Shown here piece after piece: positions 50,920-61,231 of a stretch of 64,000 bases of DNA. A program made the position numbers and the translations under genes. The stretch comes from Globisporangium splendens (Eukaryota; Oomycota; Peronosporomycetes; Pythiales; Pythiaceae): NCBI GenBank assembly GCA_006386115.1, contig VFIW01000021.1:186001-250000 (forward strand), in the 5' to 3' direction. The number at the start of each line of letters is the position of its first letter. Within the stretch, counting starts at the first letter, position 1. Below the pieces are notes generated by a model. It had not been told where the DNA came from. It saw only the letters and a program-made list of their open reading frames with translations, and did no database searches.

Positions 50920-53565
50920 ATGCTTCCACCATTCAACCTCGCAAAGAGCAGCAGCAAAGCGAGTTTCTTTTCTCGGAAACGCGTCGACGTTGGTGGTTCA
51001 CATGCTCCAAGTCACACTCCATCACCACGTGTGCGACGGCAAACGGCAGTGGCTCCATCGTCGCTGTTCGCTCCGTCGACTCCACGAGCTCAAAGAACAG
51101 CGTATTCCGACACGCCTCGAAGGCATGACTCGGACACCCCATTGAGAGACCCGTTGCGTCCAACGGCCGTGGACGATCTCTCCATGGTGCCGCGCGAGTT
51201 TTTCGTGCTCGAGACGAATGCCGTTCTACCCGTGAACCAGTACCCGATATCCCAGTACCAATCGAGCTTCACGCCACAGAGCTTGTGGGAGACGATCGTG
51301 TTCCCGGCGCTGTCCCAGCAGACGCGGCAACAAGTCTTGTACCTGAAGCAAGCACTGGAAAAGATGCGCGCGGCGTTGCCCGAGATGCCAGTCGACCTTG
51401 GAGATCCGTGTACATCGGCTCAGGTCTTGAAGTACACGAAGAAGGAATTTCGGGTCTACTCGCTATGTTTCCACGAGCTGATTCAACAGATCAAGTTCAT
51501 CTGCAAGGAGCAAAGTGAGCTGCTGTGAGAGTGCAGAGTGCGTACCAGAAGTACCATCTGCGGAAAGAGCAGCACCGCCTCGCGCTCCGTGAACAGAAAC
51601 ACATTGCAGCATTGGACATCCAGCGTTCGTACCGAGGTTTCAAGGAGCGTCGGCAAGTTTTGCATCGCCGTGCCGTCATACAAACCATCTTGAAACGAAG
51701 AAAGGAGTACGCAGCCATCGAGTTATTGCAGACGAATGTGCGTGCGTATCTGCTGAAACGCAAAAAGTGCGACAGCATAAAGACCAAGCGGTTGACACAG
51801 GCACAAGCCGCGAATGTGAACTCGGCAGACGAAAGTGACAAGACAGTGCCTGCAAATGGGGCCGCCGTTGACCATCAAGTCAGCGATCTGACAGCGACGT
51901 TAAAGAGCTTCCTGACCAAAATGAGCGAGATCACGACAGCCATCTCGTCTGGACTCCAAGGTTACAACACTGCATCGGTTATCAGGACCAAACCAAACGA
52001 CGATGTGTCCGACACAGCTGCATCACTAGAGAGGCATGAAGCTTCTGCGGAAAGTGATAATGGTTTAAAGCCGCTGATCGACGAGACCATTCTCCAGCAA
52101 GCCGAAAACGTTGTGGCTTCGTTTCATGCAGCAATTCAATCCCTAAAGTCACACACGCGAGCTCCTGCTTCGCTCGGAACTATGGAGGATCCTGTCATCG
52201 AAAACGATATGACTACCGAAGAAGAAGAGGGCTCTAGAAGCAACTCACGTCAGACTTGAACACAATCGACGTCCACATCGTCCCTCGACCTCCACTTTCT
52301 TCCATTCAAAGTGATTGCAGACCCCAACGATCAACAACCAGAGAGTCACAAACACGCTGCTAGCGGTCACAAGGAGAGCAGCAACAGCAGCCCTAGCAGG
52401 TGTGATTTCCAAGCGCAAGACAGTGAGAATCGCCGAGAAAGCAAGTTTCAGTCCATTGCTGAGTCGTCAAATGCAAATCCTAACGGCACGACCCCGAAAG
52501 AGCACAATGGCGATTTCCATTTGGACGAATCGCTCTGGAACGCGAGTCTGAACTCCATTCCATTAGGTACCAGCAGATCGACAAAGCTACAATTTGCTGA
52601 GGCGCAGCTTGCGGATCGGATAGCGTTTCGAGATGCAAAGAAGAAGCTCATTTGGCTCAAACAGTTGATCAGCGACACGTACGACACGATCGTCGGCAAA
52701 CTGGAAGAACTTTCGCCACCAGTTCTGACCAGATTGGTCAACTCCCGCTGTGCACTCGCGCTATCGTGTCACGAATGGCAACAAGTTTACCGGAATCGGG
52801 ACGTTCCGATCCTCAAAGTGAACGTGCTGGACATCATTCGCGAGCATTTCCACTGCCAGTCGGGGCTCAAGCACATGGTGGACGCCGCGATGTCGAGCCT
52901 TTCCACGAGTCTCGAGAACTTTAGCGATGTAGACCCGGATGTGAAGCATTTCCGCGCGTTCTTCCACCAAGAGAGATCCCACGACGAGCTTCCGTTCTAC
53001 TGCACGTGCCGATGCCTCGCATCCCAAAGTGACACTGTTAGTGGTGGTCCAGGTATCGGAGGATCGACGATGACGCAAAGGCAACCCGTGTTTCACCCGC
53101 AGACAATGCGTGAGCTCGTTGCACTTCCCCATGCGCTGAAGATCGCGAAAACACTCTTCCGTGTCGATGAAGAAGCGAGTATACGAGACGCTGATGCTGC
53201 GATCATCGAGGTCGAGAACGCAGTCTACAAAAGTATCAACCGTCGAGCGGGTGCAATCAATTGGAAGCCGTGCTCAGCAACTACTTCATCAATGTCGACT
53301 CTTCGACTCCAACTATGCATGGTGGTAATGCCTTCGATTGGGTCAACGCTTCAACGTCTCTGGCAAGTTCTTCGGTGCCTGGAACCACAGTTCGACCGTC
53401 GAATGTGAACCAATTCCACACCAAGCAATTCAATACCGTGGCCTCACGAAGTCCGTTGGTGCGTCGGCAGTAACAGAAGACTGCATATTCGCTGGGAACT
53501 AGTATGATACGTCGCGATTCTTGTTCCGAGACCAACTGGTCGCACTTGGACCAGTTTATCGACTT
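50920..53565 (+). pseudogene. IQ-motif protein gene, 5' part, interrupted by retrotransposon
   Basis: Exons 50920..51514, 51610..52248 and 52312 onward join in phase. The N-terminal 90 residues are Ser/Pro/Arg-rich; then comes a helical block (FPALSQQTRQQVLYLKQALE; SLCFHELIQQIKFICKEQ). IQ-type calmodulin-binding motifs follow (LDIQRSYRGFKERRQ; LLQTNVRAYLLKRKK), then a long conserved-looking region (LIWLKQLISDTYDTIVGKLEE). Near 53262 the frame changes and at 53471-53473 there is a TAA; both could be very short introns or lesions. The last codons read SHLDQFID and run straight into a LINE at 53566. The rest of the protein resumes at 60173 in the same frame. Family unknown. Confidence 0.75.
53553..53565. 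repeat. target-site duplication of the outer LINE, left copy
   Basis: AGTTTATCGACTT occurs here and again at 60160..60172, exactly flanking the inserted DNA. It codes FID in the host gene on both sides. Confidence 0.85.
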
Positions 53566-53727
53566 TATAAGGTGAGGTATATTGAGGCTCATCGTCGTGA
53601 CCTACAATATCCATTCTCCTACCTAATCTTCATAAACGGACCGATGCATTCTTTATCTTTATAAGGTGAGGTATGTTTAGGTTCATCGTCGTGACCTACA
53701 ATATCCATTCTCCTACCTATTCTTCAT
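53566..53727 (-). repeat. two copies of the 68-bp LINE 3' end
   Basis: The segments 53566..53633 and 53660..53727 differ at only four positions. Each begins TATAAGGTGAGGTAT on the plus strand. They are read as the 3' termini of copies B and A. Between them lie the filler and the 14-bp GGACCGATGCATTC. Confidence 0.85.
53638..53651. repeat. target-site duplication of the inner LINE, left copy
   Basis: GGACCGATGCATTC is repeated exactly at 57819..57832 and marks the borders of copy A. The same sequence also occurs inside copy A near 54112, in the RNase H coding region, where it belongs to the element itself. Confidence 0.7.
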
Positions 53728-56700
53728 TGCGAATTTCATCTAGGAGTGTAAATGTGTCTACAGCGCGGATTGCAATAGATCACTTCTGAATGCTAAATAA
53801 TCTTTGACCATGATGGCATGTTCTCTTGGTCCTATGTGAGGCTGCCTTGTGTTGTCCAACGACCTTGGGTCTTCCGAACTTCGCATAAGTCAATGCATGA
53901 CGTCGTTAAGATCCTGGGTGAGATTGTTGAAAGCAGCTCGATGAGTTGGGAAGTGGACCTGCGTTGAGGTTCTGGTGTCCATGGCTAGGTTGGCGGCTGA
54001 GTCCGCCATCTTGTTGAAGGCACTGTAGTGATGGTACCATCCTCGGATGTCGATGCAATCCGCGAGTCGTCGACTTGTCTGGTATAAACGTGCCAATCGG
54101 TGCTGTCGAGGGGACCGATGCATTCGCTGTTGGGAGATAATGAGTGCACTGTCTCCAATCACGTACAATGGTTCGAAGTGACTGCGTTGGGCTTCTCGGA
54201 GTCCATGTATGAGACCCCAGTACTCGGCAAAGTTGTTGGTCATGTCCTTCCTGCTATACGCCAGGCTGGCGACCCAAATTAAACTGGCTGTGTGCGAGTC
54301 CTTATGGACACGCACGATAATGGATCCAGTCCCTCCTGGTCCTGGATTGCCGCGTGATCCACCATCGAAAAACAACAGGTATACGCCGCGAGTATCATTT
54401 GGAGTCAAGGGGATGGCGTCGGTTTGGCTGAGAAAGCAGTCGACATATGCTTTGAGAACTGCCGCAACCGTGTGACCGTCCGAGTCTCCAGCTTGCGCTT
54501 CAGCGAGTCGTGTGAGGTTTCGCATTCCTGCCTCTAATCTGGTCATCATGACCGCCATCTCAGCAGTCGATTCGATTGGATCCGAATCCATGCGTCGCAG
54601 ATGCGCACACCAAATGGCATGTATGAGCGACGCGCTCATATATCGCCACAGCATGTGTGCGACGGGATAGAGATGACCTTGGAGATGTTCATTGGAGCAC
54701 TTGTGTCCGATAATGTGTCTCTTGATCGTGGTCCATGCATGCCTTGGAGTATCTGGTAGATCCAGACTGAAGATCCAGATTGCGGTGTCGTGACCAGGAG
54801 TGATTCCGATCTTCGCCCATAGCGCATAAAAGTAGTTCCACACCAGTTTGGCTTTCGTACACTCCCAGAATAGATGTTGAACAGAAGATTGGACAACTTG
54901 GGAACATTCGGGATTCGAGCAGGATAGATCAGTTTTCTCATAGTTCCACATGGTGACTTCCGGTGGGTATTGCAGCCGGAGAAGAGTCTGGGTTGTATAA
55001 GCAGTAATCCCTGGGATGTTGTGTAATTCGCTCCATTGGATTAATTTCAGTCCTGGCCACAGAGATCCTGCTGCTTGGACAGCTTTGTTGACTGCTGCAT
55101 CTCGAGTATCTTTGCCAATTTGTGTCCTCGTTGCTGCAACTTGTTGCCGATGGAAAGATCTGGTCGTATTGCATCGTCCGTTGCCACCCCATAGTTGCAC
55201 GATTCTTGTGAAACGTGGATGTGCATGGAACGACACCTTCTGCCCGTTCAAGTCTCTTGTTGCCACGATGTCACAGTCCGTTGCGGAGTGAACTGTATGC
55301 GTAGCTTTGACTAGGGTCGTGTCGACGTGGGTCAGAGTTGCTTCACTGGTGTGCAGATGCCATTCATGGTTATAATGACGTTGTCCGTTGTACAACCGAA
55401 GCACATTTGTTTGCTGTGGTCGATGCAGAAGCTGTGGGAAGTTGGATACCAACGTAGCACATAACCGCTCGAGCGCTCGAATAGACGGCCGGGAGAATCC
55501 GGAGATTCCACATGTTGGGATGAAGTTGAGCACTCCTGGTCTTATCCACTCCCATCGAAGTATGTCGCCCAGTTGTGCTGTTCCAACTGATAATGATGTG
55601 TGAGCAAGCTTGTAAGGGGAGCCATTGGAATCAAGAAGCCACCCATCTGCAGTCGAGGTCATGTATGGCAGCCATTCTGCACAGAATGTCCCACGTAGCT
55701 TTCGCCCTTCAGCGATGATACCTGGAAGCCTGTCAGACATTTTAGAGCTGAGGTCGATCTGGAACACATCGCCGTCCCATTGAGTCTGCACAATTGTCGA
55801 CTTGAAGTGCTCGTAATACCAACGTACATTATCACGTTCTCTGGGATCATAGGGTCGAGAATGGAGCGACGCACACAATGCTGCGCCAGTTGTCCACATG
55901 TTATCACGAAGCTGGGGTGGCCGCCTCGGAATTGCATCGAGCGGCGTGATGTACGTCGAAGAAGCCCTTGTGTTGTGCAGCAAGATTTCTCCGATGACCT
56001 GATCGATGTGAGAGGTAGTGATTGCCCATTTGAAGACTGCTGTGGCACTCATCGTCATCAGCTCAGTTCTGATGTTGGGCACCGACAAGCCTCCATTCAT
56101 TTTTTTGAGCTCAGCTTGTTCTTCCTTCATCCACGGTTTCGCAGGCTTGCCATTCCTTGAGCCCCAGACAAATTGTTTCACTAGGTCGTGTAGCTGATTG
56201 ACAATAGCCGTAGAGCTGGCCAGGAGTGCCTGGCCACGTAAAGCAATTTGGGTATGATGACGGCACTGGCAATTGCTGCGCGTTGGGCGGCAGAGTGAGT
56301 TTTGAGACGCGCAAGTCGAAGTCTGACACGTAAGGCTTGGGTGCACTTGGACCAGTTACTTGCATTCGAAGGCGTTTGTCCGACTTGGATGCCGAGGTAG
56401 CGGCAATGTTCCTCACGTTGTAGCACATGAATGTCACTGACTGACTCTTTGGCGGAGCTATATTCCTTGTTCAGCGGTAATACTGCAGATTTGTGCCGAT
56501 TGACTCGAAGCCCAGAAGCTGCTCCATATTTGTCCAGGATTGCAAACACGGCGTCAATATCCTTGGGATCGCTAAGATAAATGGTCGTGTCGTCTGCGTA
56601 TCCTCCAAGTCTGACTTCAGTTGCGCATCCTGCTGCCTGGAGTTCAACGCCGTGTATTTCATCACTCGCTTCGATTTTCCGATAAAGAACCTCTAACGCC

Positions 56701-57818
56701 AAGATGAAGAGAAGAGGGGCCAGCGGATATCCTTGACGAATTCCGGATGTTACGTTGTACTTTCTCGACAGGAAACCGTTGACAATGAACTTGTAAGTGG
56801 TTTGAGAGTGTAACACCTTCACCAAGTGTACAAACTTCAATGGGAATCCAAGATGCTGGAGCGCTTGTGCCAGGAAGCTGCGATCGAGTGAATCATAGGC
56901 TTTAGCAAAATCAAGGAGCAACGCGATCGCTCTGGACATGGCGGGGTCGCTCGTGGCCCGCTGTTGCGCAGCCAATAACACATCGATCGTAGTCGGGATT
57001 GCTCGCCCTGGAACGAAACCAGCTTGCATGTGATGGATAAGCCAAGAGAGCGCAGTTCGTAATCTGGTTGCAAATATCCGTGTGAATATTTTGTAATCAG
57101 AGTTGAGGAGTGCGATTGGCGTGTAGTCCAGCGGCGATGCAGCAGAGACGGACTTTTTATGCAGTGAATATGTGCTTCACTGAACGAACTTGGTAGAACG
57201 CATTCGGGTATCCACAAGTTGAAAAGTCGCTCGAATAGACCGGTAATTTCGTCACAGTGGTCTCTGTACCAGTCGTTGCCGAGTTCGTCAGGACCGTGAG
57301 CTTTGCCTCTCTTGCATTCCTTCACAGCCTGTTTAATTTCACTCGAATCGATCGGTTTGAGCAGGAAGCCTAATCTGTCCGACGGAGGAATAGCTGTTCC
57401 TGGATCAAGGATTTGATCGATGTCAGTTTGCAGAGTGGGCACCTGTTGCATGATTGATTTCCATCCTTCTCCCATGTCGTCAGCAAGTTCTCGTGAACGC
57501 ATGGGTCCGCAAGTCGCTGTGCCACCGAGTGTGAAGATAGTGTTGTCAAGGAACTTGGTCGAGATACGCTTGTAGAAGGATTTGCTCGTTTTTCGTTCAT
57601 GATGCATGTGCTCTCGAAAAATGCGGTCCCGTTTTGAAGCCTGCCACTTAGATTTGCATTCTGCAATGGCACGACGAATACTCGTGGCGGTGGTAAGAAA
57701 CTCTTGCGACAACTCCACGTTGTGATCACCCACCGCTCCACCAGAGTGACCGAGCATTTGCGCTTCTGATTCTGAGAGACGTCGTTGCAACCTCTGGATT
57801 TTCTTCTTGTATCCTTGA
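53652..57818 (-). mobile_element. inner non-LTR retrotransposon (copy A), 5'-truncated, nested in copy B
   Basis: About 4.2 kb encoding reverse transcriptase and RNase H on the minus strand. It ends at the left in a 3' terminus nearly identical to that of copy B, and at the right is truncated upstream of the reverse transcriptase (no endonuclease domain). It has the same orientation as copy B. Confidence 0.8.
53890..57818 (-). pseudogene. reverse transcriptase/RNase H polyprotein of copy A, frameshifted
   Basis: N-terminal piece from 57818: QGYKKKIQRLQRRLSESEAQ, then the RT finger region (EIKQAVKECKRGKAHGPDEL, WYRDHCDEI). A frame change near 57150 leads into the palm: LDYTPIALLNSDYKIFTR, AGFVPGR, LLLDFAKAYDSLDRSFL, IRQGYPLAPLLFILALEVL, GGYADDTTIYL and RYLGIQVG. 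A 2-base insertion (CT at 56216-56217, absent from copy B) shifts frame again. The last 818-codon frame (53890..56346) carries a Cys/His zinc-knuckle-like CSNPECSQ..H..WEC and a full RNase H domain: FFDGGSRGNPGPGGTG, NNFAEYWGLIHGLREA, VIGDSALIIS, HHYSAFNKMADSAANLAMD. Domain order is that of L1/I-like LINEs with RNase H. Confidence 0.88.
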
Positions 57819-57832
57819 GGACCGATGCATTC
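57819..57832. repeat. target-site duplication of the inner LINE, right copy
   Basis: An exact second copy of GGACCGATGCATTC. To its right copy B sequence continues; to its left lies the truncated 5' end of copy A. Confidence 0.7.
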
Positions 57833-60159
57833 GCTGTTGGGAGATAATGGGTGCACTGTCTCCAATCACTTACAACGGTTCGAAGTGACTGCGTTGGGCT
57901 TCTCGGAGTCTGTGTATGAGACCCCAGTACTCGGCAAAGCTGTCGGTCGTGTCCTTCCTGCTATACGCCATGCTGGCGGCTCAGATTAAACTGGCTGTGT
58001 GCGAGTCCTTATGGACACGCACGATAATGGATCCAGTCCCTCCTGGTCCTGGATTGCCGCGTGATCCACCATCGAAAAACAACAGGTAAACGCCGCGAGT
58101 ATCATTCGGAGTCAAGGGGATGGCGTCGGTTTGGCTGAGAAAGCAGTCGACATAGGCTTTGAGAACTGCCGCAACCGTGTGACCGTCAGAGTCTCCAGCT
58201 TGCACTTCAGCGAGTCGTGTGAGGTTTCGCATTCCTGCCTCTAATCTGGTCATCATGATCGCCATCTCAGCAGTCGATTCGATTGGATCCGAATCCATGC
58301 GTCGCAGATGCGTACACCAAATGGTCTGTATGAGCGACGCGCTCATATATCGCCACAGCATGTGTGCGACGGAATAGAGGTGATCTTGGAGATGTTCGTT
58401 GGAGAACTTGTGTCCGATAATGTGTCTCTTGATCGTGGTCCATGCATGCCTTGGAGTATCTGGTAGATCCATACTGAAGATCCAGATTGCGGGGTCGTGA
58501 CCAGGAGTGATTCCGATCTTCGCCCATAGCGCATAAAAGTAGTTCCACACCAGTTTGGCTTTCGGACACTCCCAGAATAGATGTTGAACAGAAGAGTGGA
58601 CAACTTGGGAGCATTCGGGATTCGAGCAGGATAGATCAGCTTTCTCATAGTTCCACATGGAGAGTCGGTTGGCTTTCAGCCGGAGAAGAGTCTGGGCTGT
58701 ATAAACTGTAATCCCTGGGATGTTGTGTAATTCGCTCCATTGGATTAATTTCAGTCCTGGCCACAGAGATCCTGCTGTATGGACAGCTTTGTTGACTGCT
58801 GCATCTCGAGTATCTTTGTCAATTTGTGTCCTCGTTGCTGCAACTTGTTGCCGATAGAAAGATCTGGTCGTATTGTATCGTCCGTTGCCACCCCATAGTT
58901 GCACTATTCTTGTGAAACGTGGATGTGCATGGAACGACACCTTCTGCCCGTTCAAGTCTCTTGTTGCCATGATGTCACAGTCCATTGCGGAGTGAACTGT
59001 ATGCGTAGCTTTGACTAGGGTCGTGTCGACGTGGGTCCGAGTTGCTTCACTGGTGTGCAGATGCCATTCGTGGTTATAGTGACGTTGCCCGTTGTACAGC
59101 CGAAGCACATTTGTTTGCTGTGGTCGATACAGAAGCTGTGGGAAGTTGGATGCCAACGTGGCACATAACCGCTCGAGCGCTCGAATAGACGGCCGGGAGA
59201 ATCCGGAGATTCCACATGTTGGGATGAAGTTAAGCACTCATGGTCTTATCCACTCCCATCGAAGTATGTCACCCAGTTGTGCTGTTCCAACTGATAATGA
59301 TGTGTGAGCAAGCTTGTAAGGGGAGCCGTTGAAATCAAGAAGCCACCCATCTGCAGTCGAGGTCATGTATGGCAGCCATTCTGCACAGAATGTCCCACGT
59401 AGCTTTCGTCCTTCAGCGATGATGCCTGGAAGCCTGTCAGACATTTTAGAGCTGAGGTTGATCTGGAACACATCGCCGTCCCATTGAGTCTGCACAATTG
59501 TCGACTTGAAGTGCTCGTAACACCAACGTACATTACCACGTTCTCTGGGCTCGTAGGGTCGAGAATGGAGCGACGCACATAATGCTGCGCCAGTTGTCCA
59601 CATGTTATCACGAAGCTGGAGTGGCCGCCTTGGAATTGCATCGAGCGGCGTGATGTACATCGAAGAAGCCCTTGTGTTGTGCAGCAAGATTTCCCCGATG
59701 GCCTGATCGATGTGAGAGGTTGTGATTGCCCATTTGGAGACTGCTGTGGCACTCATCGTCATCAGCTCAGTTCTGATGTTGGGTACTGACAAGCCTCCAT
59801 TCATTTTTTTGAGCTCAGCTTGTTCTTCCTTCATCCACGGTTCCGCAGGCTTACCATTCCTTGAGCCCCAGACAAATTGTTTCACTAGGTCGTGTAGCTG
59901 ATTGACAATAGCCGTAGAGGGCCAGGAGTGCCTGGCCACGTAAAGCACTTTGGGTATGATGACGGCACTGGCAATTGCTGCGCGTTGGTCGACAGAGTGA
60001 GTTTTGAGACGCGCAAGTCGAAGTCTGACACGTAAGGCTTGGATGCACTTGGACCAGTTACTTGCATTCGAAGGTGTTTGTCCGACTTGGATGCCGAGGT
60101 AGCGGCAATGTTCCTCACGTTGTAGCACATGAATGTCACTGACTGACTCTTCGGTGGGG
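57833..60159 (-). pseudogene. partial reverse transcriptase/RNase H coding region of copy B
   Basis: This is highly similar to 54126..56450 of copy A. It encodes the end of the reverse transcriptase (CRYLGIQVGQTPSNASNW), the connecting region (YVARHSWPSTAIVNQLHD, open here although frameshifted in copy A), the Cys/His block and the first half of RNase H (FFDGGSRGNPGPGGTG). It has a TGA at 59235-59237 where copy A has GGA, and a stop right after SHTASLI at 57981-57983. The 5' and 3' coding ends are missing. Confidence 0.85.
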
Positions 60160-60172
60160 AGTTTATCGACTT
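60160..60172. repeat. target-site duplication of the outer LINE, right copy
   Basis: A second copy of AGTTTATCGACTT. From here the host IQ gene resumes in frame (FIDLLLKYRSDMNHF). Confidence 0.85.
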
Positions 60173-61025
60173 GCTGCTCAAGTACCGATCCGACATGAAC
60201 CATTTCCATTTATTCACACAGTGGACTCGTGAATTGTATGCAACGACCGTCGCAGTAGATGCTGCTGTGGTAGGAACAACAGCAAACTTTGATGGCGCAA
60301 ATGAGGAAAGCATCCACTTGCTCGATGACTCGGCGTTTGTGGACGTGTTGACGCCGTATCCACTCGGTGTCATGGAGCGCGAGCTGCGGAGTATTTTCCA
60401 CAACGCCCTGAAACAGCGCAGTCTGCAGCAGTGGATGCCCTCGCGAGTGTTTGTGTCGGTTGTGCTGCTCATGTTGCGCAATGGGCTTCTGAGCGTGTCA
60501 TCCACGTTCCGTCCTCAGCAACAGAGTAAGAAGCGTGGACACACAAGAGGACGAGGCAGTAGTCGCGAAGAGATTGAAGAGAAACGGCGGATGCGACTCG
60601 CGCTCAAGTGGCGGACGTGCGAGAACGCGTTTGAGATGGCTCTGGAAGCACTCGATGAATCGACATCTGAAAAGCACGCAGTGACGGCGACGAGGTTGCT
60701 GGAGTGGCGCAACGAACTGTACAGATTGTTTATCCAAAGCAGTGGATCAAACGATCTGCAGTGCGCCGAGGACCTCTGCAAGCCGATCGCGGCAGGCATC
60801 AATGAGCAACTAACTTCACATGGTGGAGCGACAGAGATGATGATGCCACTACTGGATAGCGACGAGGATGATTACGAGGACAGAGACGACGGCGACGATG
60901 GCGCCTTCGAGGATACCGAGGGCAGCAATCACCAAAGGCGACTAGGAGACTCTAAAGCTGTCCATCCCTCTCAATGGGAAGAGCCCACGGACGGCTCGGC
61001 GTGGGAAACAGACTCGGTCGCTTAG
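60173..61025 (+). pseudogene. IQ-motif protein gene, 3' part, downstream of retrotransposon
   Basis: An open frame of 284 codons with no lesions encodes the C-terminal part: LLLKYRSDMNHFHLFTQW, VDVLTPYPLGVMERELRSIF, SRVFVSVVLLMLRNGLLSV, a basic stretch (KKRGHTRGRGSSREEIEEKR), a helical block and an acidic tail (DSDEDDYEDRDDGDDG). The frame is continuous with the left part once the insert and one duplication are removed. An internal ATG (MNHFHLF) could in principle start a shorter protein if a promoter exists in the element. Confidence 0.75.
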
Positions 61026-61231
61026 TCCACGCGAACCAACCAAAAAACGATTATGTAGCCATGTGTTGACTTAGCGATTTTTCTTCACGAGTCATGTGGA
61101 TCAGATCTGAGTCTCATCGATAAGTTGCACCTGATTTCTCCTAGATGAGGGGAAGATGAGAGGGGGACTGCAAGACTGCAAACCCTCGCTCACAATTCCA
61201 GTCAGTATCCAAAAAATCGCCACGAGCCGAA

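Larger units (their letters stand above)
53566..60159 (-). mobile_element. outer 5'-truncated non-LTR retrotransposon (copy B), containing copy A
   Basis: The insertion lies on the minus strand, antisense to the host gene. In the nested model copy B consists of 53566..53651 (its 3' end) plus 57833..60159. The long part runs from inside the RNase H domain back into the reverse transcriptase, where it stops about 20 codons after the position of the YADD box, a typical 5' truncation. Compared with copy A it lacks ~400 bp between the 3' end and the RNase H core. It is flanked by a 13-bp duplication of host sequence. The endonuclease is absent, so it is dead on arrival. Confidence 0.8.

Noticed and set aside
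51515..51609. An additional IQ-like stretch (RVQSAYQKYHLRKEQ) and a frameshift near 51520
   Set aside because: A GTGAGC..CACATTGCAG intron of 95 nt joins the flanking frames in phase; the apparent coding in between has no in-frame connection to the upstream exon.
52249..52311. In-frame TGA at 52257 as a disabling stop in the IQ gene
   Set aside because: A GTCAGA..TTCTTCCATTCAAAG intron of 63 nt removes it and keeps phase 1 on both sides, so it is more likely an intron.
53261..53473. Separate small gene at the end of the IQ gene
   Set aside because: It has no ATG of its own at a sensible place and continues the sense of the upstream frame after a shift; it is better read as part of the same gene.
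53577..60161. The whole retroelement acting as one large intron of the host gene
   Set aside because: The donor at AAG|GTGAGG leaves phase 2 while the only nearby acceptor needs phase 0, so the reading frame would not be restored.
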